From Pseudomonadaceae bacterium (GTDB lineage: Bacteria > Pseudomonadota > Gammaproteobacteria > Pseudomonadales > Azotimanducaceae): a stretch of 64,000 nt of DNA. The position numbers were made by a program, and so were the translations under genes. The stretch is from assembly GCA_024743435.1 (NCBI GenBank), contig JANSWO010000001.1:372001-436000 (forward strand), written 5' to 3'. This document shows, piece by piece, positions 35,624 to 43,732 of this stretch; the stretch's first letter is position 1; every line of letters starts with the position of its first letter. The notes beneath the pieces were generated by a model. It saw only the letters and a list, made by a program, of their open reading frames with translations, was not told the origin of the DNA and did not search any database.

Positions 35624-36615
35624 GGTTCGTGATCTGGCTGGCACTACTACTCACGTCCTCGCTCGCTGCGGCGTTTGAGAGGAGTGTGGATAAGGGCGAT
35701 TTTGTCTACGCAGGACCACCTGCTGTGGCGATCAGTGAGATCGATCCCATTGAACTTGCAAAGCTGGTTGGCCAACAAGCCGCGACCCGCTGTGGGCGGG
35801 GGCTGTCAGCAGCTCCGCTCGCCTTTGGCGCAAAGGATGTGTTCGCGCCGGAGCGAGAATCCGCCAGCGCGGGGGCGAGACTGCTCGGCGCGGTTATCGG
35901 TGGCCGAGCAGGGCGAGGAAAACCGGATCTGGAGAAGGATCCGCTCGGCAAGCGTGGCCGTGAGCGCTTCAAGCACGCCATCGCCCCGGAGCAACTGGCG
36001 ATTGGCGGGGAGCAGCTTGCGGATTCGCTTCTGCTGTCGCTACGCGTGGATAAGTCGAGAGCAAAGGCCACGTTTCACTCGGTGTTTCTCGAGAGGACGG
36101 ACTGCACCCGGCTATGGCCGACTCGCTATGAGCCATACGGTGTTTGGGGTGACTGGAAGTTGTCGGTCGCGATCACCAAGACGACGGAACGCTACCGCAA
36201 CGGCGCGCTTGTTGATCGGAACACCACGAGGGATCGCTGGCAGCGCAGCGGCGATACAAGCGCGTTTGCACAGCTCTCCCTTGTCAGCGAGGTCGATGAG
36301 GTTGTCGGCAATCCTCGAAGTCTGCTTCTCGATCCAGGCGCCGCTTTCTCAGCCCAGCTTCTGCAGCAGAACGTCTCACCAGCATGGCGCGAAATGGGCT
36401 TCGGCGAGCCAACCGGCGGCATTCGCACAATGGGTGCGCGCTTTGACTTGCGCGCCGGTGATCTTGGCGATGACGCCATAGCCGTAGTCCATCTGACGGA
36501 CGTAACCAAGGCTGGCTACCGAACCATCGGCTTTGCATTCCATGTTCGAACAGGAGCAGACGGAAAACTCGTTTTCTCACCAGTCACGCCGACTAGCGCA
36601 ACGACCAACCACTAA
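35620..36615 (+). CDS. Secreted protein of unknown function in the subtilase operon
   Basis: 331 residues from an ATG overlapping the protease 2 stop (ATGA). Signal peptide MRFVIWLALLLTSSLAAA. The body has two Cys (TRCGRG and DCTRLW) that may pair, a Gly/Arg-rich loop (GAVIGGRAGRGKPD) and a C-terminal beta-rich half. No known domain recognised. The coupling implies it is made in step with the two proteases and may be a substrate, chaperone or inhibitor; that is inference. Confidence 0.75.
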   Translation: MRFVIWLALLLTSSLAAAFERSVDKGDFVYAGPPAVAISEIDPIELAKLVGQQAATRCGRGLSAAPLAFGAKDVFAPERESASAGARLLGAVIGGRAGRGKPDLEKDPLGKRGRERFKHAIAPEQLAIGGEQLADSLLLSLRVDKSRAKATFHSVFLERTDCTRLWPTRYEPYGVWGDWKLSVAITKTTERYRNGALVDRNTTRDRWQRSGDTSAFAQLSLVSEVDEVVGNPRSLLLDPGAAFSAQLLQQNVSPAWREMGFGEPTGGIRTMGARFDLRAGDLGDDAIAVVHLTDVTKAGYRTIGFAFHVRTGADGKLVFSPVTPTSATTNH

Positions 36616-36638
36616 CTACCAAGCGATAGGAAACCCAT

Positions 36639-37607
36639 ATGAAACGAATACAACGGCCGAAATCACACACCTCCGCTCCCAGCGCATCAGGCACATTGCG
36701 GTTGGGAGCAACGATCCTGGCCGCGGTGGTTGCCGCGGGGAGTGGGTCTGCCGACAGCTATCAATTTGAAGGCGGCATTGAATATGTCTCCGGCGAGGTG
36801 AGCGTAGGCGATGGCTATTCGCCCCCGGACTACACGCCACCGCCGGTCGGCGACCCAGGCTTTACACCGCCTACTGGCACGCCTGAACCGGAGCCCCCGG
36901 TATCGGGCACGCAATTCGGGCCAAGTGATTATGACGGATGGGTGCTCAGCGGTACCTGGTATGTCGGAGGCGTCGACACGACACGCGGGCCACTACGACT
37001 GGCGCCGTTTGTCAGCCGGGCCAACAGCATCGGCGCTGAGATCGGTCAGATTGATCTGGATAGCGGTGGTGATGCGGATTTCTGGTTCGTGGATAGCCGC
37101 TGGGTATTGCCGAACGGCATCATCCTTGAAGCGGACTACGGCCAGCGCGAAGCCGGTTCTGCGGACGCCGATGTGGCTCGAATTGCCGGTGGCTACTACT
37201 TCGGCGATACCTCCGCTGTGCGTGTCGGCTACGACACGGATGATGATGACTTCTCAGAGCTCGAGCGCTGGAGCATTGATATCACACACGTGCAAACCCT
37301 GGAGAACGGCACCACGTTTTCGGTTGGTGCACTCATAGGGCTCGTCACCGGTGAAGATGGACTTGGTCGTGATGACGATGGCAGCGACGTCGTATTGACC
37401 GCGAGCTATTTTCCCCAGGACAACTTTGGTTTTGGTCTGGAAGCGTTGTTTTCGGAGCGTGATGCATCTGGCGATGCGAACGCCTGGGAGCTGTGGGCGG
37501 ATTACTTTGTCACAGAGAAGATCTCGCTGACGCTTGCCTATCGAGATGAAGATGGTGATATCGCCGAGGGTGACACCTTGAGTTTTGAAGCGCGCTATCG
37601 CTTCTAA
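36639..37607 (+). CDS. Outer-membrane beta-barrel protein
   Basis: 322 residues. A basic start and hydrophobic segment (LGATILAAVVAAGSGSA) form the signal peptide. A Pro-rich linker (YSPPDYTPPPVGDP, TPEPEPPV) separates the N-terminal strand from a barrel of alternating strands with acidic turns. The C-terminus ends ARYRF, the aromatic signature read by the BAM machinery. It may be a porin or the outer-membrane part of the regulon's surface system. It lies 23 bases after the preceding gene, in the same operon. Confidence 0.75.
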   Translation: MKRIQRPKSHTSAPSASGTLRLGATILAAVVAAGSGSADSYQFEGGIEYVSGEVSVGDGYSPPDYTPPPVGDPGFTPPTGTPEPEPPVSGTQFGPSDYDGWVLSGTWYVGGVDTTRGPLRLAPFVSRANSIGAEIGQIDLDSGGDADFWFVDSRWVLPNGIILEADYGQREAGSADADVARIAGGYYFGDTSAVRVGYDTDDDDFSELERWSIDITHVQTLENGTTFSVGALIGLVTGEDGLGRDDDGSDVVLTASYFPQDNFGFGLEALFSERDASGDANAWELWADYFVTEKISLTLAYRDEDGDIAEGDTLSFEARYRF

Positions 37608-37688
37608 GGAGCGCGGTCGAAGCCAGCTGGCGTAGTGGTTCGTGGGCAGCGAAAGGAATGCTAAAAGATTGGAAACACACTTCAGTGA

Positions 37689-37715
37689 TGAACCGATAAC
37701 GACGATGTCGTTACT
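37689..37715 (+). promoter_or_regulatory. ECF-type promoter of the DND-repeat gene
   Basis: TGAACC (37689-37694), 15 bases, GTTACT (37710-37715), 50 bases before the start. Same hexamers and spacing as the promoter at 31276-31302. Confidence 0.65.
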
Positions 37716-37720
37716 TACTG

Positions 37721-37745
37721 ATGAGACCGGCAGTTACCGGCTCAT
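37721..37745 (+). promoter_or_regulatory. 5' leader hairpin of the DND-repeat mRNA
   Basis: ATGAG-A-CCGG, 6-base loop, CCGG-CTCAT: a 9-bp stem with one bulged A, beginning at about the predicted transcription start. Such 5' stems often stabilise abundant mRNAs. Confidence 0.4.
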
Positions 37746-37765
37746 TTGATCATCAGGAGATTCCA

Positions 37766-38578
37766 ATGAAGTGTGTTCCCCATGCATCCAGCCTTGTTCT
37801 CGCCGCGCTACTGGTTTCAGGCTCAGCCCTTGCCGGCGGTGCCTCCAATCCGTACCAGTCCTGGCAGCAGTCGTCTGACGACGATGTAAGCGTTGCGATC
37901 GAAGATTCATTCAAGCGGTCTGAGACGCACACGAGCAGTGAAGACAACGATTTCGATCTGCGCGTCGACGCGAGCCAGGACAACGATCACATCTCGCAGC
38001 AAAGCGAAGATAACGACGTAGAGCTCGTATTCCAGACCTCGCAGGACAACGATGTTGCTGACAGCTACAACACCGACACCAAGGGTTCGTACAACAGCGA
38101 CTACAGTCAGGACAACGATGTAACGACTTCCTGGCGCGCTCGCCTCGACATCGACAGCATTGTTGCGACGCCGACAATGACGGCGACGAAGGATCAGAAT
38201 CAGGAAGCGGGCCACCAGGGTTACGCAGATTCTTATGGCGTTGCAGATGGCCACGATACTTCGGTCTATGGCGGTCAGACGTCGGTCAGCGCAGGCAATG
38301 ATGAGCAGGTCTTCCTCGGCCCGGCCATGGTAAGCACCAACACCAATATCCTGCCCAGCAACGATTTGCTCATCGGCGGCCACAACTCTGGCCCGATCGG
38401 TATGAGCAACACCAGCGCTGGCCGGGATCTCGGTGACAAGGGTGTGTTCGCGCCGGTTGGCAACACCACGGTGGGTGTCAGCGGCGACGTCGGCCAGGCA
38501 TCAACGTCTGTGCTCGAACAGAGCGGTGACTCCGGCAATATTGCCGAGGAGATCATGAGCTCCGGTATCGGTCGCTAG
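37766..38578 (+). CDS. Secreted acidic DND-repeat protein
   Basis: 270 residues from the ATG at 37766, with AGGAG upstream. Signal peptide about 1-23 (LVLAALLVSGSALAGG). Residues about 50-135 contain five S(Q/E)DND units in a Ser/Asp/Asn-rich setting (SSEDNDFD, SQDNDHIS, SEDNDVEL, SQDNDVAD, SQDNDVTT). The C-terminal half is Gly/Ser/Asn-rich. No Cys after the signal peptide apart from none visible in the repeats. It could be a calcium-binding or fibre-forming secreted protein, but does not match the curlin consensus. It has its own promoter with the sigma operon motif. Confidence 0.75.
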   Translation: MKCVPHASSLVLAALLVSGSALAGGASNPYQSWQQSSDDDVSVAIEDSFKRSETHTSSEDNDFDLRVDASQDNDHISQQSEDNDVELVFQTSQDNDVADSYNTDTKGSYNSDYSQDNDVTTSWRARLDIDSIVATPTMTATKDQNQEAGHQGYADSYGVADGHDTSVYGGQTSVSAGNDEQVFLGPAMVSTNTNILPSNDLLIGGHNSGPIGMSNTSAGRDLGDKGVFAPVGNTTVGVSGDVGQASTSVLEQSGDSGNIAEEIMSSGIGR

Positions 38579-38593
38579 GCGGCTCGTCCCTGA

Positions 38594-38623
38594 CCAGGCT
38601 ACAACGCAGTCGTTGTGGCCTGG
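38594..38623 (+). terminator. Hairpin after the DND-repeat gene
   Basis: A 13-bp stem CCAGGCTACAACG with its complement (one G-U pair) around CAGT, 15 bases past the stop. It lacks a T run, so it may cap the abundant upstream mRNA while letting some polymerase continue. A second inverted repeat, GCCACTGCC / complement, lies at 38631-38667. Confidence 0.55.
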
Positions 38624-38702
38624 CCCTTCTGCCACTGCCCTGACGTCTCCCCCGGCTCGGCAGTGGCGCTTCTTGCTGGTTCCTGACGTAGAGGTTGTTG
38701 CC

Positions 38703-39119
38703 ATGAAGACCTTCCGACTTCCCCTTTTCTTTGCCATCACGACCTTGATGACGGTCAGCAGCGTTGTTGCAACGGCACAAAATACGAGCGAGCGAAGCGC
38801 AATGCTGGATCGGGTCTATCAGATGCGGATGGCGATTGAGCGCGATCGCGCACGCGCCGAAGGCGAAGCCAGAAGCAACGTCCGGCTGATCGGCCAGGCT
38901 GGCGATAAAGCCAATGCATCGTCACCAACGGTGACCGCCATGCGCGCAGAGACATACCAACACCTGTCCCGCTTCGAACAGAATTTCCGTTGTCTGGATG
39001 TTGACGTTACGACGACTTCCGGAAACACCGTTGTGATCTGCGGTGACAACAGCGGCGATATCGATGGCAGCAATGTCAACGCCCAGCGAGACATCATCAT
39101 TCCATCGGATCGCAAGTAA
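38703..39119 (+). CDS. Small secreted protein of unknown function (138 aa)
   Basis: 138 residues from an ATG with an AGAGG ribosome site. Signal peptide ending VVATA/Q. A charged helix follows (MLDRVYQMRMAIERDRARAE). A short C-terminal domain has two Cys (FRCLDV and VICGDN) that may pair, then DNSGDIDGSN. No family recognised; it is not a CsgE or CsgF by sequence. Next gene starts 10 bases later. Confidence 0.65.
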   Translation: MKTFRLPLFFAITTLMTVSSVVATAQNTSERSAMLDRVYQMRMAIERDRARAEGEARSNVRLIGQAGDKANASSPTVTAMRAETYQHLSRFEQNFRCLDVDVTTTSGNTVVICGDNSGDIDGSNVNAQRDIIIPSDRK

Positions 39120-39129
39120 GGAGCGCCCA

Positions 39130-39423
39130 ATGAAAACTCGATTCATGTTGTCGATTCTGGTGTGTGCCCTGTCAGTCGGTTTGCCAGCGTCTGCGCAGAA
39201 GCATTACGCCAAACCTGCTGGCGGCCTTCTTATTCTCGCTGAGCAGCGCTTTGACCCGGCCGTGCAGCGATTGCTCGCGACCGAAGATCTCGCCGCCATG
39301 CCGCTCGCTAACGGACGCTTGTTCATCATTGTGCCGACGCGTGATCGTGCGGTGCTCGAACAGGCACAGATTCGCTCGTTAGAGCGGTTGTTGGCGAAGC
39401 CGCCGGCGAGTCCCAGCAAATAG
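39130..39423 (+). CDS. Small secreted protein of unknown function (97 aa)
   Basis: 97 residues. The ATG has an ideal AAGGAG site. Signal peptide MKTRFMLSILVCALSVGLPASA, cut before QKHY. The mature 75 residues are alpha/beta-like with FIIVPTRDRAVLE and no Cys. Function unknown. Placed between the 138-residue protein and the CsgG-like gene, it may be a subunit or chaperone of the same exported system. Confidence 0.65.
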   Translation: MKTRFMLSILVCALSVGLPASAQKHYAKPAGGLLILAEQRFDPAVQRLLATEDLAAMPLANGRLFIIVPTRDRAVLEQAQIRSLERLLAKPPASPSK

Positions 39424-39436
39424 GGCGAGCAAGTTT

Positions 39437-39463
39437 TGAACCGCAGACGAGTTCACCGCCACC
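39437..39463 (+). promoter_or_regulatory. Possible ECF promoter of the CsgG-like gene
   Basis: TGAACC (39437-39442), 15 bases, GCCACC (39458-39463), 67 bases upstream of the start. The -10 keeps only G, A and C of GTTACT. A second TGAACC lies at 39470-39475 without a matching -10. Confidence 0.3.
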
Positions 39464-39530
39464 TATCAATGAACCGTGCTGCCTACGTGTCCGAGTCTTC
39501 GGGCGAAACCGAGCTCATAAGGAGTCACCC

Positions 39531-40487
39531 ATGTCTCGCTTGTCGCTACTGATAGCTGTTCTTCTATTCACCGTATTGCCGGTGCAGGCCAACAAAGCCA
39601 CCCCAATCGATGAGCTTCTATCGTCACTGGAATGCTCGAAACCGAAGCCAAGAATCGCCATTTACAGTTTTCATGCCACGGGCAAACTCGCCGCCTTTGA
39701 AGGCTACAACGTGGGTGATGCACTCGCGGCCCAGCTCGCGACGGAGCTTGCCCGCACCGATTGTTTCATCGTGCTGGATCGCACTGGTTTGTCGAGCGTG
39801 CTGCGTGAGCAGGAGCTCGCCCTGGCGGGCGTTGTGAACGCGGACACCGGCGCTGCGGCGGGTCGGATTATCGGCGCTGAAATCATCATCAAAGGTGCGG
39901 TAACCGAATTCGAGGGCAACACCCGTGGACGAGGCTTGAACGTAGGCTTAGGCCTGCCAGATATCCCGCTGGGTCTTCGGCTGGGACGCCGGGGCAACAC
40001 AGCGCATGTCGCCCTGGATCTCGCGATCGTGGATGCCTCAACCGGCCAGGTGCGAGCGTCACACCGAGTAGAGGCTGAGTCCAAGTCCGGTGGCTGGACG
40101 GTTGGCCTTGATCACGAACGAGGCAGCATCGGTGGCGACACGTTTGCCAAGTCGCCGCTGGGGCTGGCGTCACGTAATGCGCTCGGCAACGCGATTGTGA
40201 AGATCGCGCCGGATCTGCGCGGCGTGCCTTGGCGTTCGCGCATTGTCGATGCGGTTGGCGAGCTGTTATTTGTGAACGCAGGTCGGGACACCGGCATCCA
40301 GCCGGGCGATACCTTCCGCGTATCGACGGTGGTGCATACGCTCATCGACCCAACCTCCGGCCTGCTCATCGATACGGTCGAGCGAGATATCGGCAGCCTG
40401 AAAATCGTGGCCGTTGAGGATAAGTATGCGGTTGCCGAACCCATCAGCGATTTAAGGGCGAGCCGCGGTGACGTTGTGCACCTGTGA
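39531..40487 (+). CDS. CsgG-like secreted protein
   Basis: 318 residues. Signal peptide MSRLSLLIAVLLFTVLPVQA cut before NK. The middle matches the CsgG/HfaB fold: IAIYSFHATGKL, NVGDALAAQLATELARTDCF, IVLDRTGLSSVLREQELALAG, and AAGRIIGAEIIIKGAVTEFE. E. coli CsgG is a lipoprotein forming the curli export pore; this protein has no lipobox Cys, so it may be periplasmic or use another anchor. The C-terminal 90 residues (IQPGDTFRVSTVV, VAVEDKYAVAEPIS) look like a flagellar-FlgT-like or OB-like extension. An AAGGAG site precedes the start. Confidence 0.8.
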   Translation: MSRLSLLIAVLLFTVLPVQANKATPIDELLSSLECSKPKPRIAIYSFHATGKLAAFEGYNVGDALAAQLATELARTDCFIVLDRTGLSSVLREQELALAGVVNADTGAAAGRIIGAEIIIKGAVTEFEGNTRGRGLNVGLGLPDIPLGLRLGRRGNTAHVALDLAIVDASTGQVRASHRVEAESKSGGWTVGLDHERGSIGGDTFAKSPLGLASRNALGNAIVKIAPDLRGVPWRSRIVDAVGELLFVNAGRDTGIQPGDTFRVSTVVHTLIDPTSGLLIDTVERDIGSLKIVAVEDKYAVAEPISDLRASRGDVVHL

Positions 40488-40563
40488 CTTCGTCACCTAC
40501 CACGGATATCCACAACCCAACCTGTGCCCGAACGGGGCCAGACATGACATTGAGGAAAGAGAA

Positions 40564-40947
40564 ATGAAAAGCAGTCAAAGAATGCTCGCCGCGATGTTGA
40601 TCGCAGCCACGTCCTTGCTAGCCACTGTCGACGTGGGCGCTGATGCGCTGGCGCCGGTGATGATAAACGGACAACAACTGACGATGAGTCAATGGCAGGG
40701 ACTATCGAACATGCTGGGTGAGGCCGTTATGCCCGGGGTCTACCTTGTCGATGGCAATGGCTGCTGGCTCAACACCAGCAACGGCAGTAGTGGTTGTGTG
40801 GGCAGCTCTGATGTGTTTTCTCGCTATGGCAGCGGCAGTCGAGATAGCAACGGCAACTGGAATCACTGGAGTGACGCTGCCGGCGGAGCGGTGGGTGGGA
40901 CTAGCGACGGCTGCGTCTACACCTCCTTCGGCTGGTCCAGTTGCTAG
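40564..40947 (+). CDS. Small secreted Cys/Gly-rich protein
   Basis: 127 residues from an ATG with a GAGGAAAG site. Signal peptide about 1-26 (LIAATSLLATVDVGADA). The C-terminal 60 residues are Gly/Ser/Asn-rich with four Cys (NGCWLN, SGCVGS, DGCVYT, final SSC), suggesting two disulfides and an extracellular home. Aromatic and polar spacing is reminiscent of structural or antimicrobial secreted peptides, but no family is recognised. It lies just before the TPR-CHAT gene. Confidence 0.65.
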   Translation: MKSSQRMLAAMLIAATSLLATVDVGADALAPVMINGQQLTMSQWQGLSNMLGEAVMPGVYLVDGNGCWLNTSNGSSGCVGSSDVFSRYGSGSRDSNGNWNHWSDAAGGAVGGTSDGCVYTSFGWSSC

Positions 40948-40993
40948 GGCGCGCTACACTGGTGGCCAGTAAAAACCGGTTACCGGGGAAAAG

Positions 40994-43732
40994 ATGGTTA
41001 GGTCATTGCTTAGGAGTTCGACAGCGCCGTTCACTCGATGCGCTCTGCTGCTGACCGCCATTTTGCTACTGCCTTCGAGCGTGATTGCTGATGAGGCAGA
41101 TGCAAACCAAGGCTGTCTGTCCTTAACCGATAGTTGCGTCGAAGCGCGCCTCAGCGCGGCGCGCAACCTGATGCGGGGTGACGATCCGGAGCAGGCCAGG
41201 CCAACGCTTGTCGAGCTTTCGCGCCAGGTTGAGCAAACGCCAGATCATGATCTCGCCGCGCACCTGCAGGCTCGATTGGAACTTCATTTGAGCCTGCTCG
41301 ATTATTTTGACAAAGACTTCCCTGCGATGAACGCTCGAGCAGATCGCGCGTTATTGCTCACAGAGGGAATCGATGGTCCAGATCGGGCTGATGCTCTGGG
41401 TACGAAGGCGCTCTATTTCAGCAACATCGGTCGCCCCTCGGAGTCCTTGCCTTGGCTGGAGCAGGAGCTTGCGCAACGTCGATTGCTGCCTGTGGCGGAA
41501 TCCAGATTGTCTTCCACTTTAGTAAACCTGGGCATTACCTATGCCGAGACCGGGCGCTTTTCACTCGCGGAGGAGCGGCTGGAAGAGGCCTTGGCGTTTG
41601 CCGAAGAGTACGAGGCCGATACTGGCATCGCCGACGTTATCCGAAATAACCTCGGGTTTTTGTATGGCAATCGGCACGAGTACGCGCGCGCGGCCGAAAC
41701 CTACCAGCGGGTTGCGGATCGTTATCGTCAGACGCGACCGGGAACCCCGGCGTTAGCCAACGTCCTCTCCAATCTCGCTCAGATGTGGCTTTCTCTCGGC
41801 CGCGTGGACGATGCTGAGGCTGTCCTCACACAGGCGCATGCCATTCAACTACAGACTCAGCCGCGCACGCTGGGAATGTCTCGAATCATGGTAGCGCTTG
41901 GTCGAGTTTATGCTGCTCGCGACGATGTTGGCCGCGCCTGGGACGTTACCAAAGGTGCGGTCGCCCTGACGGATGATATTGCGCCCAACTCGATTTTCAC
42001 GGTCATGGTGCGGCGCTCGCTCGCACGAATCGCGCTGCTGCACGATGGCGCGAGTGACTCCCAACGCGCCCAGGCCAGGCAGGAACTGAAGCGCGTTGAG
42101 GACCTCGCGGCTGCGCTGTTGCCGCTGTCTGCCGAGCGGGTCCAGGTTCTGTACCTGTTGGGCAAGGCAGCCGAACGAGCGGCGGATTCGAAGCTCGCAA
42201 TCAGACGCTATGAAGAAGCGATCGCCGTTCTCGATGCGCAGTACGCGCTTGTCGGCGAAGATCTGCTTGCTGAGGCTGAGTTTGCCGATTCGTTCGAGGA
42301 CCTCTACAAATCTCTGGCTTTGCTGCACGCACGGGCAGCGCAGCCACTTGCGGCCATCCGTGTTCTTGAAAGCTACCGCCTGAGAGCGACCGTCGCGCCA
42401 CTATCGCTCGACGAGACGCTTGTGAACGTGCATGCGCAGCGGCAGCCGATCCGAGATCAGGTCACGCAACTGTTAGCGGACCAGGCCAGGGCCGATGCCA
42501 GTGGACGCCTGGCTGCGATGGCGACGATGGAGCGCGAACTCGATCGACTGCTGAAGCTCGATCAACAGCTCATTGCAGACGTTGTTGCCCGCGATCCCGG
42601 CCTTACGCCTTTGCTGGTGACAAACCCGGAACTCGATGCCCTGTCTCCACGTTTGCAACGGGACCAGCGCCTCGTCTACTTCGTGTTGGCGGAACCGAAC
42701 AGTTTGGCGCTCGTGCTCGGCAAAGATTCAGCAGCGGCCATTGTCTGGCTGCCTGCTCGTGAAAAACTGGTTGCTGCGGTGTCTTCGCTACGCGCGTTTG
42801 TTGCCGATCCAGCGAGTGACATTGAGCAGCTGCAAGTGGTTTCAGCGGCTGCGCACGAATTGATCATTGCGCCGCTGGAACAAGCATTGAAAGGTGCAAG
42901 CGAGCTGCTTGTCGTGCCGGATGGTGAGCTGTATCTGATGCCGTTCGGAGCGTTGTTTGATGAGCAACAAGGCCGCTATTTGACGTCGAAGTTTGCATTG
43001 AAACAGCTCGCGAGCTTGTCCGCCTGGACCAGCGATCAGCCGTCCCGGCCTCTGGATTTTGCGGGCTTTGCGTATGCCGCTGCTGATGGGGTTCCCGGTC
43101 TGCGCGATCAGGTTCTTGCAGCGCTACCGTTTGCCGAGCAGGAAGTGCAGGCGGCGGCTTCACGGTTCGCCGGTCCCGCCCGGGTATTTCTCGATACCGA
43201 CGCGACAGCGTCAGCAATGCAGACGATATCTGCGGATGTTGTGCATGTGGCATCCCATGCCGTGCTCGATCCGAGTGATCCTGCTGCAAGCTTCATGGCG
43301 CTTGCACCGGCTCCGGATGGCAGCGGTGGCAAGTTGAGCATCGGAGCGATCGCGGCCTCTCGACAATTGTCGGCATCTCTTGTCGTGTTGTCTGCTTGCG
43401 AGACGGCGCTCGGTCCAGTCTTTGGTGGCGAAGGGATCATCTCGCTCGCCAGGGCATTCAGTGCAGCGGGGGTCGAGAGCACAATCGCATCGTTGTGGGC
43501 AGTGGCGGATCGCTCATCCGCTCAACTCATGTCCCGTTTCTATCTGCATCTCAGTGAAGGGCGTTCGCGATCGCAGGCTCTGGCCCAGGCGCAACGGGAT
43601 CTGTTGGCGGAAGAGGAGGGCTGGTTCGACACGCTTGCGCGCCTGACAGGCGTCGCGCCGGACTATCGCCACCCTTACTACTGGAGCGCCTTTGTGCTGA
43701 CAGATTCCGGTTTTCTGGCGGCTAGCGAGTGA
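40994..43732 (+). CDS. Secreted TPR-CHAT caspase-like protease
   Basis: 912 residues. Signal peptide about 1-32 (ALLLTAILLLPSSVIA), so the protein acts outside the cytoplasm. Residues about 50-470 are TPR repeats (LVNLGITYAETGRFSLAEE, VLSNLAQMWLSLGRVDDAE). The last 330 residues are a CHAT domain with the expected dyad His755 (VHVASHAVLD) and Cys802 (VLSACETALG). CHAT proteases are relatives of caspases and separase that cut specific targets. Its end overlaps the convergent anti-sigma gene by 11 bases. The anti-sigma periplasmic domain is one possible target (inference). Confidence 0.92.
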   Translation: MVRSLLRSSTAPFTRCALLLTAILLLPSSVIADEADANQGCLSLTDSCVEARLSAARNLMRGDDPEQARPTLVELSRQVEQTPDHDLAAHLQARLELHLSLLDYFDKDFPAMNARADRALLLTEGIDGPDRADALGTKALYFSNIGRPSESLPWLEQELAQRRLLPVAESRLSSTLVNLGITYAETGRFSLAEERLEEALAFAEEYEADTGIADVIRNNLGFLYGNRHEYARAAETYQRVADRYRQTRPGTPALANVLSNLAQMWLSLGRVDDAEAVLTQAHAIQLQTQPRTLGMSRIMVALGRVYAARDDVGRAWDVTKGAVALTDDIAPNSIFTVMVRRSLARIALLHDGASDSQRAQARQELKRVEDLAAALLPLSAERVQVLYLLGKAAERAADSKLAIRRYEEAIAVLDAQYALVGEDLLAEAEFADSFEDLYKSLALLHARAAQPLAAIRVLESYRLRATVAPLSLDETLVNVHAQRQPIRDQVTQLLADQARADASGRLAAMATMERELDRLLKLDQQLIADVVARDPGLTPLLVTNPELDALSPRLQRDQRLVYFVLAEPNSLALVLGKDSAAAIVWLPAREKLVAAVSSLRAFVADPASDIEQLQVVSAAAHELIIAPLEQALKGASELLVVPDGELYLMPFGALFDEQQGRYLTSKFALKQLASLSAWTSDQPSRPLDFAGFAYAAADGVPGLRDQVLAALPFAEQEVQAAASRFAGPARVFLDTDATASAMQTISADVVHVASHAVLDPSDPAASFMALAPAPDGSGGKLSIGAIAASRQLSASLVVLSACETALGPVFGGEGIISLARAFSAAGVESTIASLWAVADRSSAQLMSRFYLHLSEGRSRSQALAQAQRDLLAEEEGWFDTLARLTGVAPDYRHPYYWSAFVLTDSGFLAASE

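Noticed and set aside
37766-38578. Curlin (CsgA-type) subunit
   Set aside because: The Gln/Asn-spaced curlin consensus is absent; the repeats are Asp-rich DND units.
37766-38578. Link to the Dnd phosphorothioation system
   Set aside because: DND here is only an amino acid motif in a secreted protein; no dnd genes are present.
38631-38667. Intrinsic terminator at the GCCACTGCC inverted repeat
   Set aside because: The 19-base loop and absence of a T run make it weak; the hairpin at 38594-38623 is stronger.
40994-43732. Type III-E CRISPR TPR-CHAT (craspase subunit)
   Set aside because: It has a signal peptide and there is no CRISPR array, gRAMP or Csx30 nearby.
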